From Enoplolaimus lenunculus (taxonomy: Eukaryota; Nematoda; Enoplea; Enoplida; Thoracostomopsidae): a stretch of DNA of 64,000 nt. This document shows, one piece after another, positions 1-15,100 of the stretch. The notes under the pieces are model-generated. The model saw nothing but the letters and a program-made list of their open reading frames with translations. It was not told where the DNA came from and ran no database searches. Made by a program: the position numbers and the translations under genes. Position 1 is the first letter of the stretch. Each line of letters begins with the position of its first letter. The DNA lies in contig JASANG010002583.1 of NCBI GenBank assembly GCA_030248215.1, forward strand, positions 124,001 to 188,000, read 5' to 3'.

Positions 1-100
1 GAGCAGTGTTATACATATATCGACACACGCATCCGTGATCAATACGAGAACGCCCAAATCCTGTACAAGTAAGGCACATTGGATCACATCTTCGGCAAAC
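1..100 (-). CDS. let-23: EGFR exon 16 (partial at window edge): CR2
   Basis: Acceptor CAGTGTTGCAG, phase 0, open to position 1. Encodes VCRRCDPMCLTCTGFG and HGCVCRYMY. Cysteine spacing continues the fourth extracellular domain, which is longer than vertebrate CR2, as known for LET-23. The donor is outside the window. Confidence 0.88.
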
Positions 101-3100
101 CTGCAACACTGGTTAAGCAGTTTGGCCGATGCATAATATTCTAAAAGGTTCATTATTTTTTAAATGACAACAAAAACTATTGTTAGCAACGGGTCGTTTA
201 AAACAAGCACACTCACCGAAAAAGAACTACATATAATACTCTTGATGTTTTGACAAAATGGAATCCAGACACAACTTTCAGATTCCTATTTGCGAACACA
301 CTGAAAGATCCGTTAAGTATCAAGGAGACGTTATCGATCAAAACTCCCATGGAAAGAACAATTAAGACTTTGTGACAAGCAAAAGCATCAAAGCTCTTGG
401 ATGTTTTAGTTCTATTTTCAGTCTGATACTCACTTGCCATAACAGTCTGGATCTGAGTATTTGAAAATTATTTTGATTAAAATTGAGATTTGGCGTTGCA
501 GTTAAGTTCTCTGTATACTTTTGCTGACGTCCGCCGAGATTTCAAAGATTAGTGTGTATAACTTTCTTTGTCTACGAAAGGGTGCAACCAGAATTACAAA
601 TTACCGGAACCGGAAATTAAAAAATACTGGAAACGGAACCGGAAAATGAAAAATACATACCACCGACAAATATATTTTAATTTTCTGTTTTTGTAATATT
701 ATGGTGAATTAACCCTAGTTGGAGATATCGTCATTTTTAGTAAAATATCTTAATTAAATTTGCAAGATCGATAATCAGAGAACCAAATATTAGAAGAAGT
801 AGAGTTTACTAAAGTTTAGCAAGGCCACAGGATGCTGCCATAGGCAACTTTTAATTCGCATATGCGAGCGCCTATTTTGGCGTTATATCCTATACAACCA
901 CTTATCTAAGCGCAACCTAAAACAAAACATTCTAAACCTGAATTACACATATGTAACAAATATAATTGTTAAAATTGTGCCAGAATATTTTTCAGGCACC
1001 GTGATTCAGTTGGCGCATTTTTAACACTATTTCTAACCTTTCGCACTATTTTATCTTGGAGTCCAACTTCTTCTGGGAGCGCCATGAAAAACTCGCTCAG
1101 GTTTGGGTAATAGCTACAATTTTTTTCTTTTGACAAATCGCTCAAACAGATTACCTGAAAAAGTTTAATTAACATGAACTAGTGAATTTAATTTTTACAG
1201 ATATAAGATTACCTTGTTTGGTGATTTCTACTTTCTACGAGACATTAAGTCCGAAAAAGAAATCTACAATATTATGAGGCTTTTTACGATCGATGCCTAG
1301 CAAACCAAGTTTATCTGACTACAAACTAAAGTGGTTCGCAAAGGTAGCTTCTTCACTACATTAATATCACATTAGGTACAGTGGTAAACCTCACGCCGAA
1401 GTTCAGCTCTTTCTAAAATATTTAAACAAACAAGCTCAGAATGCCAACTTTCGTTTTAAAAGCTAAAACTCAACCAAATGTCATAGTTTTAAATCAGCAA
1501 TAAGCTTCGAACACCGTCTATTTATTTATTCATTTCACTCCGCTCAGTATGCAAATCTGAATAATGCAGACCTATGAACAGTCACACTTGTCGTTTTCAC
1601 GCCGTGACTGACATGCGTTTAAAGTTTTATGTTAAGACCCAAATTTTGAAATTGTTAGACTGTACACCGCGTGTATTCTTCATGCAAACAGCAAGCCCTA
1701 CAACATTCTAAAAATCATATTCTGTAATGAAACTAATAGTTCAAATTTAAAATTTCATCTCAAAACTTACTCGTCCATCATAATTCTCATAGCCAAATTC
1801 ACATTTCGTGCACCCATTCGGGCCGACGTGATCATTTGGGCCAACACACCTATAGCGACATCAAATAAAGCGCGTATGCATAAACAGTAACGGGCAGAAT
1901 TTGTTGCACTTATGGATGAATTCCATACCCAACGGTAATTGATTCCGCGTTACAGCGGGAATATTGCGCAAAAACATGCCGTCTCTAATGTTTTCCGACT
2001 ATGGATTTACAGAAATCACAATATGTTAACGTAGACGTTTATTTAAAAACAAATATCGGTACTACATATATCCATTCAGCGAGCAAAATCTTTAACTTGT
2101 AAGATGCTTTAGCCAATTTCGCTAGATGTCGCATACCTTTGCTGATGGCATTTAATATTGCACAGTTTGCAAGTTTTGTCTTCCGATCGATATTTTCCAA
2201 CTGGACATTTAGGAACACAACGATCACCGTCTTTTGCTTGTCGGCAACTACCACAATTCGTTTCTCCCTAAATAAAGTAATAGCACAATAGCAAAAAACG
2301 CAAACCTGCTTACAGAACACTTGATCGAAGTTATCACAGAGTTTTCAAATTGAGATTGCGAGCGACTGCATCCAAGCAACGAATAGTAAAGATTTAAATC
2401 GTTTAAAACACAATAGCAACTTAGCTTAAATTTGTTTTCTGCAAGCTGTGTCTGCAGCCACGCAAGTTGAATCAAATTTCATCAAATTCGCAAGTATGTT
2501 TGAAAAACCATCAATTACAGTCTAGCAATAATTTGCACATCCTGAAGTAATCCCTCAATAATTTAGACTCGTCTATTTCCTGATCCGCCAACGACCAAAT
2601 TCGACAACTATTTTTACACTTACTGGTCCAAAACAAGTTTTGCATTCCGGATGGCAGCGTTCGCATATCCTTCCGTTCTTTCGATATAATCTGAAATGAA
2701 CAACAGGTTTAATCATCTTACATGTAACTGGTGTATGCAATTATCGTCATCATCCAATATTATTGCCGCTGCAAGACTGCAATGTATAACATTCTACTGC
2801 AAAACTGAACTAACAATATTCGATATAATTGATAAACATAAGTTTTCGAGCGAACGTTTCAGAAAAGTATTAAAACAGAATGGCGTGCTGCATTTATCCC
2901 TACAATCAGGACTCACCCCTGATCCATATTGCAAGTCCCGACGCACTCGCCTTCTAAGTTCCAATACAGACACTCATAGCACATTCGTGGACCAGGTCCC
3001 CAACATCCTTTGGAAATATTGCATAACGTGTCGCAAGTCATTTGCTCTTTTTCTGCAAAGGAATTAAATTAAAATAATAATATCTACATGCACCTATATT

Positions 3101-6100
3101 AAACTCAAGACAATAGCCACCTCAACATTGTAGATTCCAAACAATTTAGCAATGATTTTGTCAAGCCTTACAAGCTAGGCAAAACTTTTCTAGGCAAGGC
3201 TAAAATTTTTACAGGGGAAGAGGAATGAGCCGCCTTACGTCTTGATTCAGTTGCATCACACCTACATGATTATGTCCGCAACTCATATTAAAGTTCATCT
3301 TAAACGGACACACCCGCAGTTTAAATATCAAAAACATAGGAACAACAAATGGACAATTACACCGTTCCATGACAGTGTTCCACGATTTGCTACAAAACAG
3401 GTCATTGTTTCGTTTTAGCTTGTGTGGCAATTCCGTAAAGTTTACAAACGTAATAATGGTTTCTACCAACAATTTGTAACAGATTATAATACAGTTTAAC
3501 TGACAATTATTGTCAGTGTCCGTGATCCACAATTTTCTACCCGACACCAGATCATTGCTTATTTTTAGCTTGTTCAGTAGTTCCGAAGTTTTCAACGTAA
3601 TGACCAGTTTCTACCAACAATTTTTAAAAGATCGCAATGCAGTTTTGTTAATCTTGCTTCATATAATAAATAACAATAATGTATTTTTACACACCAAAAC
3701 AGCGGCTAGTGATCATATTTTAGGCGTAATCAATATTGGTTACAATGGCGGGTGCCGAAAAGTTACATTGTTAGCACCTGTTAAGCAACTATTACGATAT
3801 TGTAAAGTTTAGAAATTGACTCGAATACGTAAATTTTTAAGGGTATTTGGCTATAAAACACATTTTGAGTTTCGAACGAACAATTTATATTGCAAAATTT
3901 TCAGCTGGGCATCGCTGATGTACTCCGCTGATTGGATCTTATCATCTGTTTTTCAACTTACTACAATCAGCTCGGGAATTTTGAAGATGAAGCTGAACTA
4001 GCGGCAAAGAATGCGACTTGATGCCGGTCGTAGCGTTGTCGACAATGTTCTCCCAAGGAATGTTGTGAAGGTAGCACAAGTTTGGATTGTCGGTGATTGC
4101 AACAATACCTTTATGGACACGTTTCAAACTTTTAAAGTTCATCCATCGGAACGGTGTGTAAGTCACTGACAGTGCCGCGCGGTCACTAAAAAAGCCAACT
4201 CATTTTAGTACGCCGAACAATGTATAAAATAACATTGCATTACATTTAGCCAACAACAATTCAACATTCATTTCGTTTAACACGTTACATAAAAACGTCA
4301 ACGTACATTCAGGTTCAATGGGGCTTAGCACATTCAAGGTCCACCACTTTAACCTCTTCTCTATGTTTTTACCCTGCTCGCCACAAATAAAACAATGTTT
4401 CTGTGGTAAAATTCGCTTATAAACCGTTTCCGCAAGTTATTGCCTAAGCAGCAGTACTCAGTTTAATTGCAAAATCAACAATTTAGCACCAAAACCTAAA
4501 CCTCATATTTTATTTCATTCTACAGCTACATATTTAAGCAAAGTATCATGGTGCGATATTACAATAATAAAACATACCCGTAAAGCTGGCGTCCTTCAAT
4601 CTGCTCCAAGTTCGGCAAAAAATCCATGTTCTGGGGATACGGAGATATATCCGGGACCGAAGTATCAATCTGAATTTTTACATGACCAGTAACACGGCGA
4701 ACATTTTTCAGTCCCAGATAGAATTCTTCCAAATCGACAGGCGGCAATCTAGATAACTTCCCGGTACTAAAATCAAAATATATCATGTTTGTATACATAG
4801 TATTAAATTTCGAGTAAATATAGTACATCATATCTAAATTTTAATTTCGATACACCATCCGGCCATTGGTCCAAATATACTAGTATGCTGGCAAAAAACT
4901 AGAAAAACGCTAAAACTTACACTTCATTGAATTGTGCAGACTTTGTAAACAAATTCGTTAGAATTTCTAAATTGCCATCGATTAGTGTACAATTTTCCAT
5001 ATCACGCAAATCTGTGCTATAAAGCTTTCGTGTAAGTTTGCAGCCTGCAACAGAAACATAATGGTTACGAATAAAACGTGCTGCAGTTTTCGTCAATGAA
5101 ATATTGCCAACACTATAGTGTTTAGGTTGACTACAAACTGAATAAAGGCACTTTCGATTTATGCTATTTGATACAGTCTAGCAATATTAATAATAAAACA
5201 ACAAAACTGCACTTACGCTTTACGTTACACCTGCCGCCAGGGCATGGTTCACAGTTTCTAGTCGATGCATTTTCTCGAAAATTTTCTCTGCAGGACGAAA
5301 CACAAGCACCTGCATACTGGTCAATCATCATGTTTTCTGAAAATAATAGACTGAAAAGTCTATGTATATTTGTCATATTCAATGTTCGGTTACTATCGGA
5401 CAAATCTGGATTTTATGTTTTCGTCCAAACTATATTTCTACTGCCGAGACCAAATTATTTTCATGTCATTACGAATACAAAAATCCCATGTAAGTACAAC
5501 GCCCACCTGGACACTCTAGCAAGCACTGCCTAAGATATGCGTATTTGCCATCAGTATTCAGCACCATTTCACCAGTTGCCGGATCATACTTCTGTGGCTT
5601 CGGGCACTCGTTCACACATTTTCCATCGTTCCAATATCCGCGGCAAGCCTGTCAAATTATTCATAATTATTTATATATTGGAAGCTTTGGATGGGTTGCA
5701 GAAAGACGACTTAATTCTCATTCCAACTTGAGTCAAGATTTTACTGATGTTTTTTGTTTGACTAAGGTCGCACGTTTTCAACACGCAGCTTAATATTCCA
5801 AAATAATCAATAATTGCGTAAGTCTGTGCTAATTTTAAGGACAGGTCGCGCCTTCAGGGGCTGCCAATCTATTAAAAATTTCGAATTGTAAAGTTAAGTC
5901 TCCTTCTTCACTTAAATCCAAAATCGACTTAAGTCATATCTTGCAGATGTTTTTTTCGCAAAACTTCATACTGGAAACTGCTGCCAGATACTTTGGACTT
6001 CGTTTGTTTGAAGAACAACAACACTTCACTTCAAAAAAAGTCTCAAAACATTAAGAAAAGAAGAGTCCAGTCTTTGCTTATAATTCAATGTGTGCTTGGA

Positions 6101-9100
6101 AAACACCAACAATTTCAAACCATACATAACTCGAACGTTTAGTTTTGGCTCGAATTAACACAATCTTAAATATTCAGCCACAACACTTACAATGCAATCG
6201 GAATCTCGCGGTCCGGTACAACCACCTAGACAGGCATGATGGCAACACGACGAAGGCATTTCATCGCGGTTAAAACAAGTGCCAGCTGAACACTGTGGAG
6301 CACAATTAGTGCGATAAACTGAAGCACAAAAAATCAATTTCTGACAAGATTAACACGTAGGGATTGGCGCAAGGCGCGTGTGTAACCGGTAGAAAGTCCC
6401 TGTTGTTAATTTTTGACTATGCTGTTAAATCCCAGCGCTTACACCATATACTTCTATAGCTTACTGCCTATACTTGAGCTTCGAAAATTTCAACTGGAAT
6501 AATGATACTGGAATATTACATATTAAATTGTTTCTGATTGATGTAACCAAAGTCAGTAATTTCTTTGCCAGATCAACCACAACAACGTGATGTAAACACT
6601 TAAAAACAACAACGTACTCTTTTGACATTTGTATTCGGAGATGTTATTGAATCCATATCCCCAGCAATTTCCGTTGTCACCGCAACCGTCACACGGCAAC
6701 TGTTTGTTCCCTAAAGTAATTAAATCAGTCAAAACCAAAATATCCTTCCTTCATTAGGACTCAATCAAGAAAATGTTAGATTAAGCTAGACCAAAAGAAC
6801 GCATATTTAAATGTATGTTTTTTGCGTCAGCCTCGCATCCGAACACAAGATGTTTCTTCACAGTTCCGCTACATATTTTCAAGAATGAAGCAGATTATAC
6901 AGATTATTATTTTAATCCAGCACATGAGATAAGACGCGTACTCTACCCGTGTATTCAAAATGGCTTTCGAGCCAGCTTTAAACGCTTTTAACTGTACACA
7001 ACGACTAAACTCGTTTTCAATAGTTACATCGCTCTCCAACTGCCACCGAGGTTATACAATCGACGCTTTGCTAATACAAATACACTAAACAAATTACAAA
7101 ACAGGCGTAATCCAATGCCGAATCCTCAGCTTAGCGACTGACGATAAATTATCGAGCCTACGAGCTTTCAGATCATAAGATGTCAATTGACGAGTTGTCG
7201 GGCAACAAACTGTCGTGACACCGTTTAAACGCCCACCACTAAACACATAATATCTTAATATTACGTACCGCATCGTGTAAACGTAACATCGTCAATGTGA
7301 ACGCGTTCGGCATGACTTGAACCAAATATTTGAAACCAATCAATCGTCTTCCAATAACACAAATACGGCGACCGACGAACGACAACGTTATGTCGAGCAA
7401 TTTCTGGAACGAAAATAACGTGTGAACCATAGCCAGACTTCTTACACATGGCACCGCTTAGTATCGACTAGTAGAACTGCATGCAATTTGTATTGGAACC
7501 GGTGGGTAAGTTACATATATTAAAATTTGACCAATATGGGATCGCTTATGTATAATATGACCGTAACTCAGTTTTGACAATATTGTCCCATAATGCTTTT
7601 TGGCATATAATCGTCGGTATGCTAATTGAATACGACCATAATATTATAACAAAGGTGCAATGAACCTAAAAGAATCGCGCCTGAAGCGCAAAAAAATTTT
7701 CTGTCCATACATATCTATACCAAAAGATGAAGTTTCTAACCAAATGATTGTGTCAACAAAAAAACAACATTTCAGTTCTTTTCGTCATATTAATAAGAAA
7801 AAGAATTCCCGAATTTTGTTTTTTGCAAGCAGAAAATCCAGGTTTTTCAGTTGTTCGTGTCAGGATTCAACCGGAATTCCTGCTCCAGCCGGAACTCGTG
7901 CGTGCAAAAATTCAGTTCCTCTTCCTGCATAAAAAGATGCAGGAACCGGAATTTTTACGGTTTTGTGGCAAATCATTCATAATCAGTTAAATACTGGAAT
8001 CTTTGTCTTTAAAAATTTATTAATTCGAAATATATATTTTTGCAATTAGTTCAATTTTGTTACTAAACTGTCTCTGATGTGTTTTTGCAAAATTTGAGGA
8101 TGAAATAGCTGAAAATTCACTTAAACAATTTTTTGACAAATTTTCTAAAAAAGACCCACAGTAACTCGGTGACAAAAATTATTTCATATTCCGGTTTGTG
8201 TTCCTGTACCTGTTCCGGCAAAATTTGGTTCCTGTTGGAACCTTGGATTGTGTATATCATGTTCTTCACGTTTTTTGTCAGTCAGTCAGTGCCCCAATGA
8301 AAACACCAGTTTCCAATTTTTGAGTCGCGTAGAATTCGAATAAAATTTGCACCCCGTAATACAATTCTACACAAACAAACACTAATGCTACACGCTTTGC
8401 ACACTATTCACGTGCTGTAACTATGATAAATTCATTTCACTACAAAATTTGACAATACCAAGCAATTGAAGATGTTATTAATAAATTTAAGATCAGATAT
8501 TTTATCAGAAATGAAGACAGGCCTTAAAATCTGGCAAACATTCACAGCGGCTAATATTTTTTAAACTCAAGTTACACGAGCGTGCGACACCATACGTAAC
8601 GTATTAAATAAAAAATTTTAATATAGACAGCTAACTTTTTAAGTAGCTGCTACAAGATTTATTACTTCTACAGCGCCACATGTTATATAAGTTTAAAATT
8701 GACGTATTTGCTTACAATTATTGCAGATAAAAACCTAGAACATTAACCATAATATATTGTTTTCAGAACATTAACCATAATATATTGTTTTCAGAACATT
8801 AACCATAATATATTGTTTTCATACACCGATATATACCTCTCAAACTTGACAAATCAAACTCAACCAAAAATGGATTGTGAACAACAAACAAAGCTGCCGC
8901 AGGAACATCCTGGCTTCCAGTACTACCGTTTGCCGATAGTGTAAACGGCCGAAACGGCGTATCACCCCATATAATACGAAGACGTGGCAGTGATAGTGAC
9001 CTCAGATCAACACGATAAACGAGAACATAGCCTTGTACCTGCAACAAACAATAAAAAAACAACGCAGTTATCTATGGTTTATACTAATGTCGTAGCATTA

Positions 9101-12100
9101 AAAATACGGTTCCTACACTAACGAAAAGTGTCGATATTACAAATACAAACAGGAAAGTGGGGGAAATTTTCTGCCTTCCGTTAAACTAGCATACGTATGA
9201 GGTGAACTAATCCAAGTCATGAACTATATATCAATAACAAGATCTATCCGCTGAAATACTCTTTTACAGTAATATCGAAGCTTAGTCAACGCTGTAAGCT
9301 AGGTTTAAGCTTAAATGTACATAATGAACATTTTTGATTCCTGACAAGCCGCTAAGTTGTTCGAAAAATCAAAGAAACGTTCTGATTTTTGCAACAAATG
9401 TGCGTTGGCGACTTTTGTACAAGAACCATACTCTGAATTTGGTGGTTATTGGGCGAATCTCGGAGCTTCTTTCGCGACAACGTGCTACATTTTGTACTCT
9501 GGGGTCGAAAGGTGGTAGATGCCCGTCCTCCGTTTGTCCGTCCGACGAGAACGTCAGGAACCGCTGTACCGATTTTGATAAACTTTTTTGTTTGAAACTT
9601 TATTAGCTGGAATGTTAACTTCGCGTTGGGCTCTAAAATTCTAAGCCGTTTATTGGCTACAGGCTAATTTGAATAATTGGTTACACCTAAATTACGAATT
9701 TTCAACATTATTTCACTAATTATTAGAATTACACGCAGGGTGCGACCGTATAATAATTTACCGGGATACCGGATATTGTATATCTCAAAATAATTTATTT
9801 TTCCCTGTATTTTTAATGTGCTTAAAGTTTTCGTCTGTTATAAAGTTCATAACTGCTGTTGATAGACTGCAATTAGTTAATCCAAAAATGCGGTTCGTTC
9901 TCGCTCGCTTACAGAAGTTAACACTCTAGCTGAAACGTACCAAAGTTTGAGCTTCTTGACTTGCCCAGAAATGTACTCCCAGCACGATTTTAAAAACGCT
10001 CACTTGTCAAACAGCAGTTTTATAATATTCAGCACCACAACCGTAAATATTTGGTATCGAGTAGGTTTATACCGGACACTGGGACCGGATATCCGGTCGC
10101 ACCCTGGTTACACGCTATTTCATTTCAGCACTAAAGAATTTTGCAAGCGATGAATCTGAATAAATTGTTTATAAACATCCAAAACAGATAAATGAATAGC
10201 TATAACTATTTGCATATTAGCTATACCAACCATGGAAGTTCAGTTTTGAAATGCATCATTTTAATAAACTTTTGTGCTTTATTAATTTTATGGTTTTTTG
10301 GCATAACAAAACAGAAATTTAGCAATTTTGCAAGCCACAGCTCCGTTGACAAATTTAACTCAGTCAGTCGATTCCAAATTCAACGCTATAATTTATACAA
10401 ACTTCACAAAAATATCCTATATTCAAAGCATATATTTGTTCGATAAGCACCGCGAGCGAAAACAAGAGTCACTGCCCGACGGTGCTGACAGTAAAGCCAG
10501 CTGATATAAACCAGGACACACAACGCGAACGCAAAGTTACAATACCCGGTATTTTAAACCAAAAATGGTAAATTACAATTTAGCCAAGACACATCACGTT
10601 TACAAAAGCTTTTATTTATTTAGACTATTAACATTTTACGCACAAATAAAGTCCCCAATTTGATAAAATCACTAATCAAAAAAATACCGCAACGAAAATG
10701 CAGGAAACAAACGTTCTGTACTCAAATATAATGAATCATTGCTTAACAAATTATATATATTTATTTGCGTAATAGCATCTCTAGTGAGCTTAAATTACAA
10801 TGGAAAAGCGAAAATCGAGATTACGACGATTTTACTAAGGCACAAACTGCAACACACAAGGTGAATAAATGCAGTGCTTGGGGGCAAAGTTGGGAGTTGC
10901 ACACATTAACAGTAGCGTCAATAAATTACACGCTTTGTTTCTATTAAGGTAAAGTACGCTACAAGACCAACCTACTGTACTGACCCGAATAAGAGGGGGT
11001 CCCTATTTTGAGCCCGAATCAATTGGAGTCCGTATCCCTAATAAGAGTCCGTAAGCGGATAGAGTCCCCCTAAGTATAACCTTGTATTATCGCTCAAGCT
11101 ATTGACACAAGACAAATAAATGTTTAGTTCAACGGATAATTGCAGTACCGGATATATATCAGTAACCAAGGGCGGCGGAGCGTGGGTTAAAAATAAATAA
11201 CAGTCCGTAACCGAATAACAAGCGGGTTCCCTCTGGAGAGGCCAAATAAATATCAGTCCCCCTCTCTTATTCGGGTCACTACAGTAACGTATGAGTGTAT
11301 TTAAATAAACCAAGTTAAACCTTAGAAAAATAACATCAAACGTTGGCGGTCTGGTTTCAGGATGGAAATCCGATATTTTCAACTACCGGATTTTTCGGTA
11401 TATACTGTGCCAACCAGAGTTGAACATTACCGGCGGGTAATCACGGGTCGGGTAAAGAATTTCAGGCGCGTGTATACCCGCGGGTAAAGATTTGTATCAC
11501 GCGGGTAACAAATTGGCAGTTCTTACCGCGCCAACTTTTTGTGTTAACGTGCAAAACATAAGCTCATAACGAATGTAGTGACCGGAATAAAAGGGGGGCT
11601 TATATTTATTTGGCCTCTCCAGAGTGAACCCCCTGTTATTGGGTTACAGACTGTTCTGTATTATTAACCCGCCCTCCGCCGCCTTTCGTTACAGATATAT
11701 ATCCAGTATTGCAACTAACGGAAACGGACACCCCTCGCGGATAGACCTTTTTAGCGCGGGTATACCCGCGACTAAAAAATTCATATTTGCGTGGGTAAAG
11801 CGAGGGTCGGGTGAAAAATCCTTACCCACTTCCAACTCTGGTGCCAACAATGATTTGCTTCAAAAGTTACGCGTTAACTTTTCAACTAATTTGCTTAACA
11901 AAGCAGCAGTCTATATGCTAATGCACTTTAGTGTTCACATAAGTCGACATCGCTGCACATCATCCAGGGTGCAACCGGAATTACAATTTACCGGAACCGG
12001 AACCAGAAGGTCAAAAATTGCCGGAACCGGAATTCCGGTTGCACTCTGATATCATCACGTTGAATATACACAACTATATACTGCAAAACGACGCACGGAT

Positions 12101-15100
12101 GCTAATATTTGAAACCAAATAGTACTAAACTGAAATACCACGGCTTCAATGGAAAATCTTCAATTTTACCATATCCTATTTACTTCTGCTGTGTATAAAC
12201 CAAATTTAGCATTTTGCTTTAGATATACAACAAATATACGTGTAACAACATCATTTACGTATACAACTGTACTTCGCTTACCTCTTCGATGTGTTCCAAA
12301 AACGATAAATTCGCCGATTTCGGGATGGTGTTGAGCTCCAGGTTTCCGCTAACGAACGAACAACCGGTGTATATGGATTGTAAAGCTTTGAGACGTTTCT
12401 CGAACGGAGCACTGCTCACCGATAAACCTTCGGACGTACCACTGCAAATTTTTCCTGCTGAAATTAGTAAAGAATATGTAAACGTAACAGCCAAATAGAA
12501 CACAGACATACGTACGTGCATCAGATCGAATTTACGCATTTTATGACATTAAATATTTAAATCGACAACGGATTTTGTCACCGAACAAAGCAATCCATCC
12601 GTTAAAAAACACGCAATAGGTTTTGTCGCTTTTACGAATTCAAATACGCGTATTCTTAGTATTTCTATCTATATATTAAAGCTGGAACGCCCGACATAAC
12701 GTATTTCGGGCAACGTTCCAGCAGATTTGTATATCCATATGCAAATTTGTTTCTATACTTCTGAGTGGAAAATTCTGAAGACAGAAGATTGTTGTTTACT
12801 TTTTCTTTGTGTTGTTATCCTATAGAACGAAGCCTGTTGACATTACGCGTGATATTTTAACATGTATGTAATTTGTATATTATCTTAAGCAGGCAGACAT
12901 TAAATGGGGCGTTTAGTTTTCTCAGTGGACGGTGAATCCCGGGGTCCATCATTCAATCAAGTTCATTCAATCAAGTAAGGCTTAAGTACAGACTGTTTAA
13001 TCAAATCCTTCCAAACATGTGACAAGACACAGTGTATTTTTAAGAGAGTTGCACATGCGTGCAACTACGGGTTACTAGTAAACGTTAAGTGGACAAATAA
13101 GAAGTGCCTATTTTGATCGCGATTCTGCTGAAAATTTTCTTTACAAGCGAGGCTGTGACCGCGTTACATCTATGCAAAGCGAAACAATGCAATAACGACT
13201 CCTGCCACTTAAAATAAAATACAAATATTTCGATATATATGTATGTATATATATGAACATATATGAATATATACGTATGCAAAAAAAACTATCAGATTTT
13301 GAGTTCGACATCTATATATCCAAATCATCTGACATGTATATAAAATGAAAAACAGCAATTTCATTCATTCAATGCCGCGGCCATACTCCATACATGCCTG
13401 CTTTCAATACCATAATGGTTTATCGAACGCTTAAAAACTAATTTAACGGCAACTTCTTAAACATTACTTCCATAATAGAAATGTATTTGCGAGTGTTAGT
13501 GGTATAGTAAGTAGTTAAAACAGCCTTTATTGTAATTGCTTTTGCTTTAACGAACACTACATCGCGATGTAATATATACGTACACGTACGTACAGTTGTA
13601 GACGGTATACATTGGGACAAAAACGTTAACAGGACATTGTATTTAAAACATTTAAAACATTCATTAACAACGAAATATTTGCTGAATTCATTTAAAAACT
13701 AAAATGTCATATGAAATAGTACCAGCCGAACGCAGGAAGAGTCCTCTATTGCTTAGTGAATTAGAGTTAGTAAATATATTTATAGCTGGGTCAATGGCTG
13801 TAGAAACCTCGACTTCGCATGATTACATGCAAGTATGCGACCGGATATTTTGAAATAATCGAAACCGGATTTCACAGCAATAACTTATCCGGGTGCAACC
13901 GGAATTTAGGTCCGATTCCGGCATTTTTTCACCTTCCGGTTCCGGTAAATTTTTACCGGATTTGAAAATTCCGGTGTTATAATTTGGCCGTTTTCTTAAC
14001 TTTGCTAATTTTTAAGAATCTCTTTTGAAAGCCACTTGTACTCCGAATATAAGCCATTGATGGTGGATTTCACTTCAGTCGATGATGAAAATCTAAAATA
14101 CACCAAATAAAATAAATACCTATGTTCAACTAAGATTATTTCACAAATAATGTAGCAAAAAATAAGATTAAAATGAAATTTTTGGTGAAATGCATTTTTC
14201 ACTTCCTGTTCCGGTTCCGGTAAAATTTTCAAATTCCGGTTCCGGTAAATTGTAATTCCGGTTGCACCCTGCTTGTTATATAATTTTATGCTTCTCAGAT
14301 TTCAGCATTAACTATGCTTTCAAAAATCAAAGTATGACAAAACATTAAAGCCAAGGAGACCAGAAGCTTTCGAAACAATTTCAAAACAAGCGCAATTACT
14401 TGCAAAACACATTTAGTACGTACAACAAATCGGTCACCGTATTAAACAAAGCAGTGATTGTACAGATTCCGTAAGTCGCTCCGTCATTTCTTTGCGATGC
14501 TTTGTTTACTAATAAAAAACATACGACCAGGGCCTAACCAAAGGTACAAAATATCGAAGCCGGAGGCCGACTAAAATCTGCCGGAGTTGACGCAAGAGAT
14601 GAACCGAAAATTTAATAGTTAAAAATGTTTAATTTGATAATTTTAAAAAATATCTATAAAAGTTGTCAAAAAATGGAAAACTATATAAACAGTGAAAAAG
14701 CAACATACAAACTACACGTTTGGCCCATATCACTAAATTATATATATTTGATGGTTCTCTGTGAATTTTATTCCACCACTTGGTTTCGCCGTACACGTTT
14801 ACCCTTTACTACAATATAATATATACAAAAATATTTGCACTGGTTTAGGATATAATATCAAAACACTTTGGTTCTTACGTTAATACTTAATTATATACGT
14901 TACATGCATATATGTAATTTCTAAACTAAGCGAACAACCATCTAAACACGTCCTCGCTGAGCCGACATCGCCGAAACTTTAGTAGAAGGCGTAGAGAGCC
15001 ACTAGTAGACGAAACCAGGGTGGCACCGAATCCACGATTTGAAAGAATCCGAATCGTGTGCTAATTTGTGCCGAATCCGAAACAGAATCCGAATTCGAAT

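Noticed and set aside
213-440. Minus-strand open frame with GTGAGT donor as an extra EGFR exon
   Set aside because: No acceptor gives a phase compatible with exons 15 and 16, and joining those directly yields a clean furin-like repeat.
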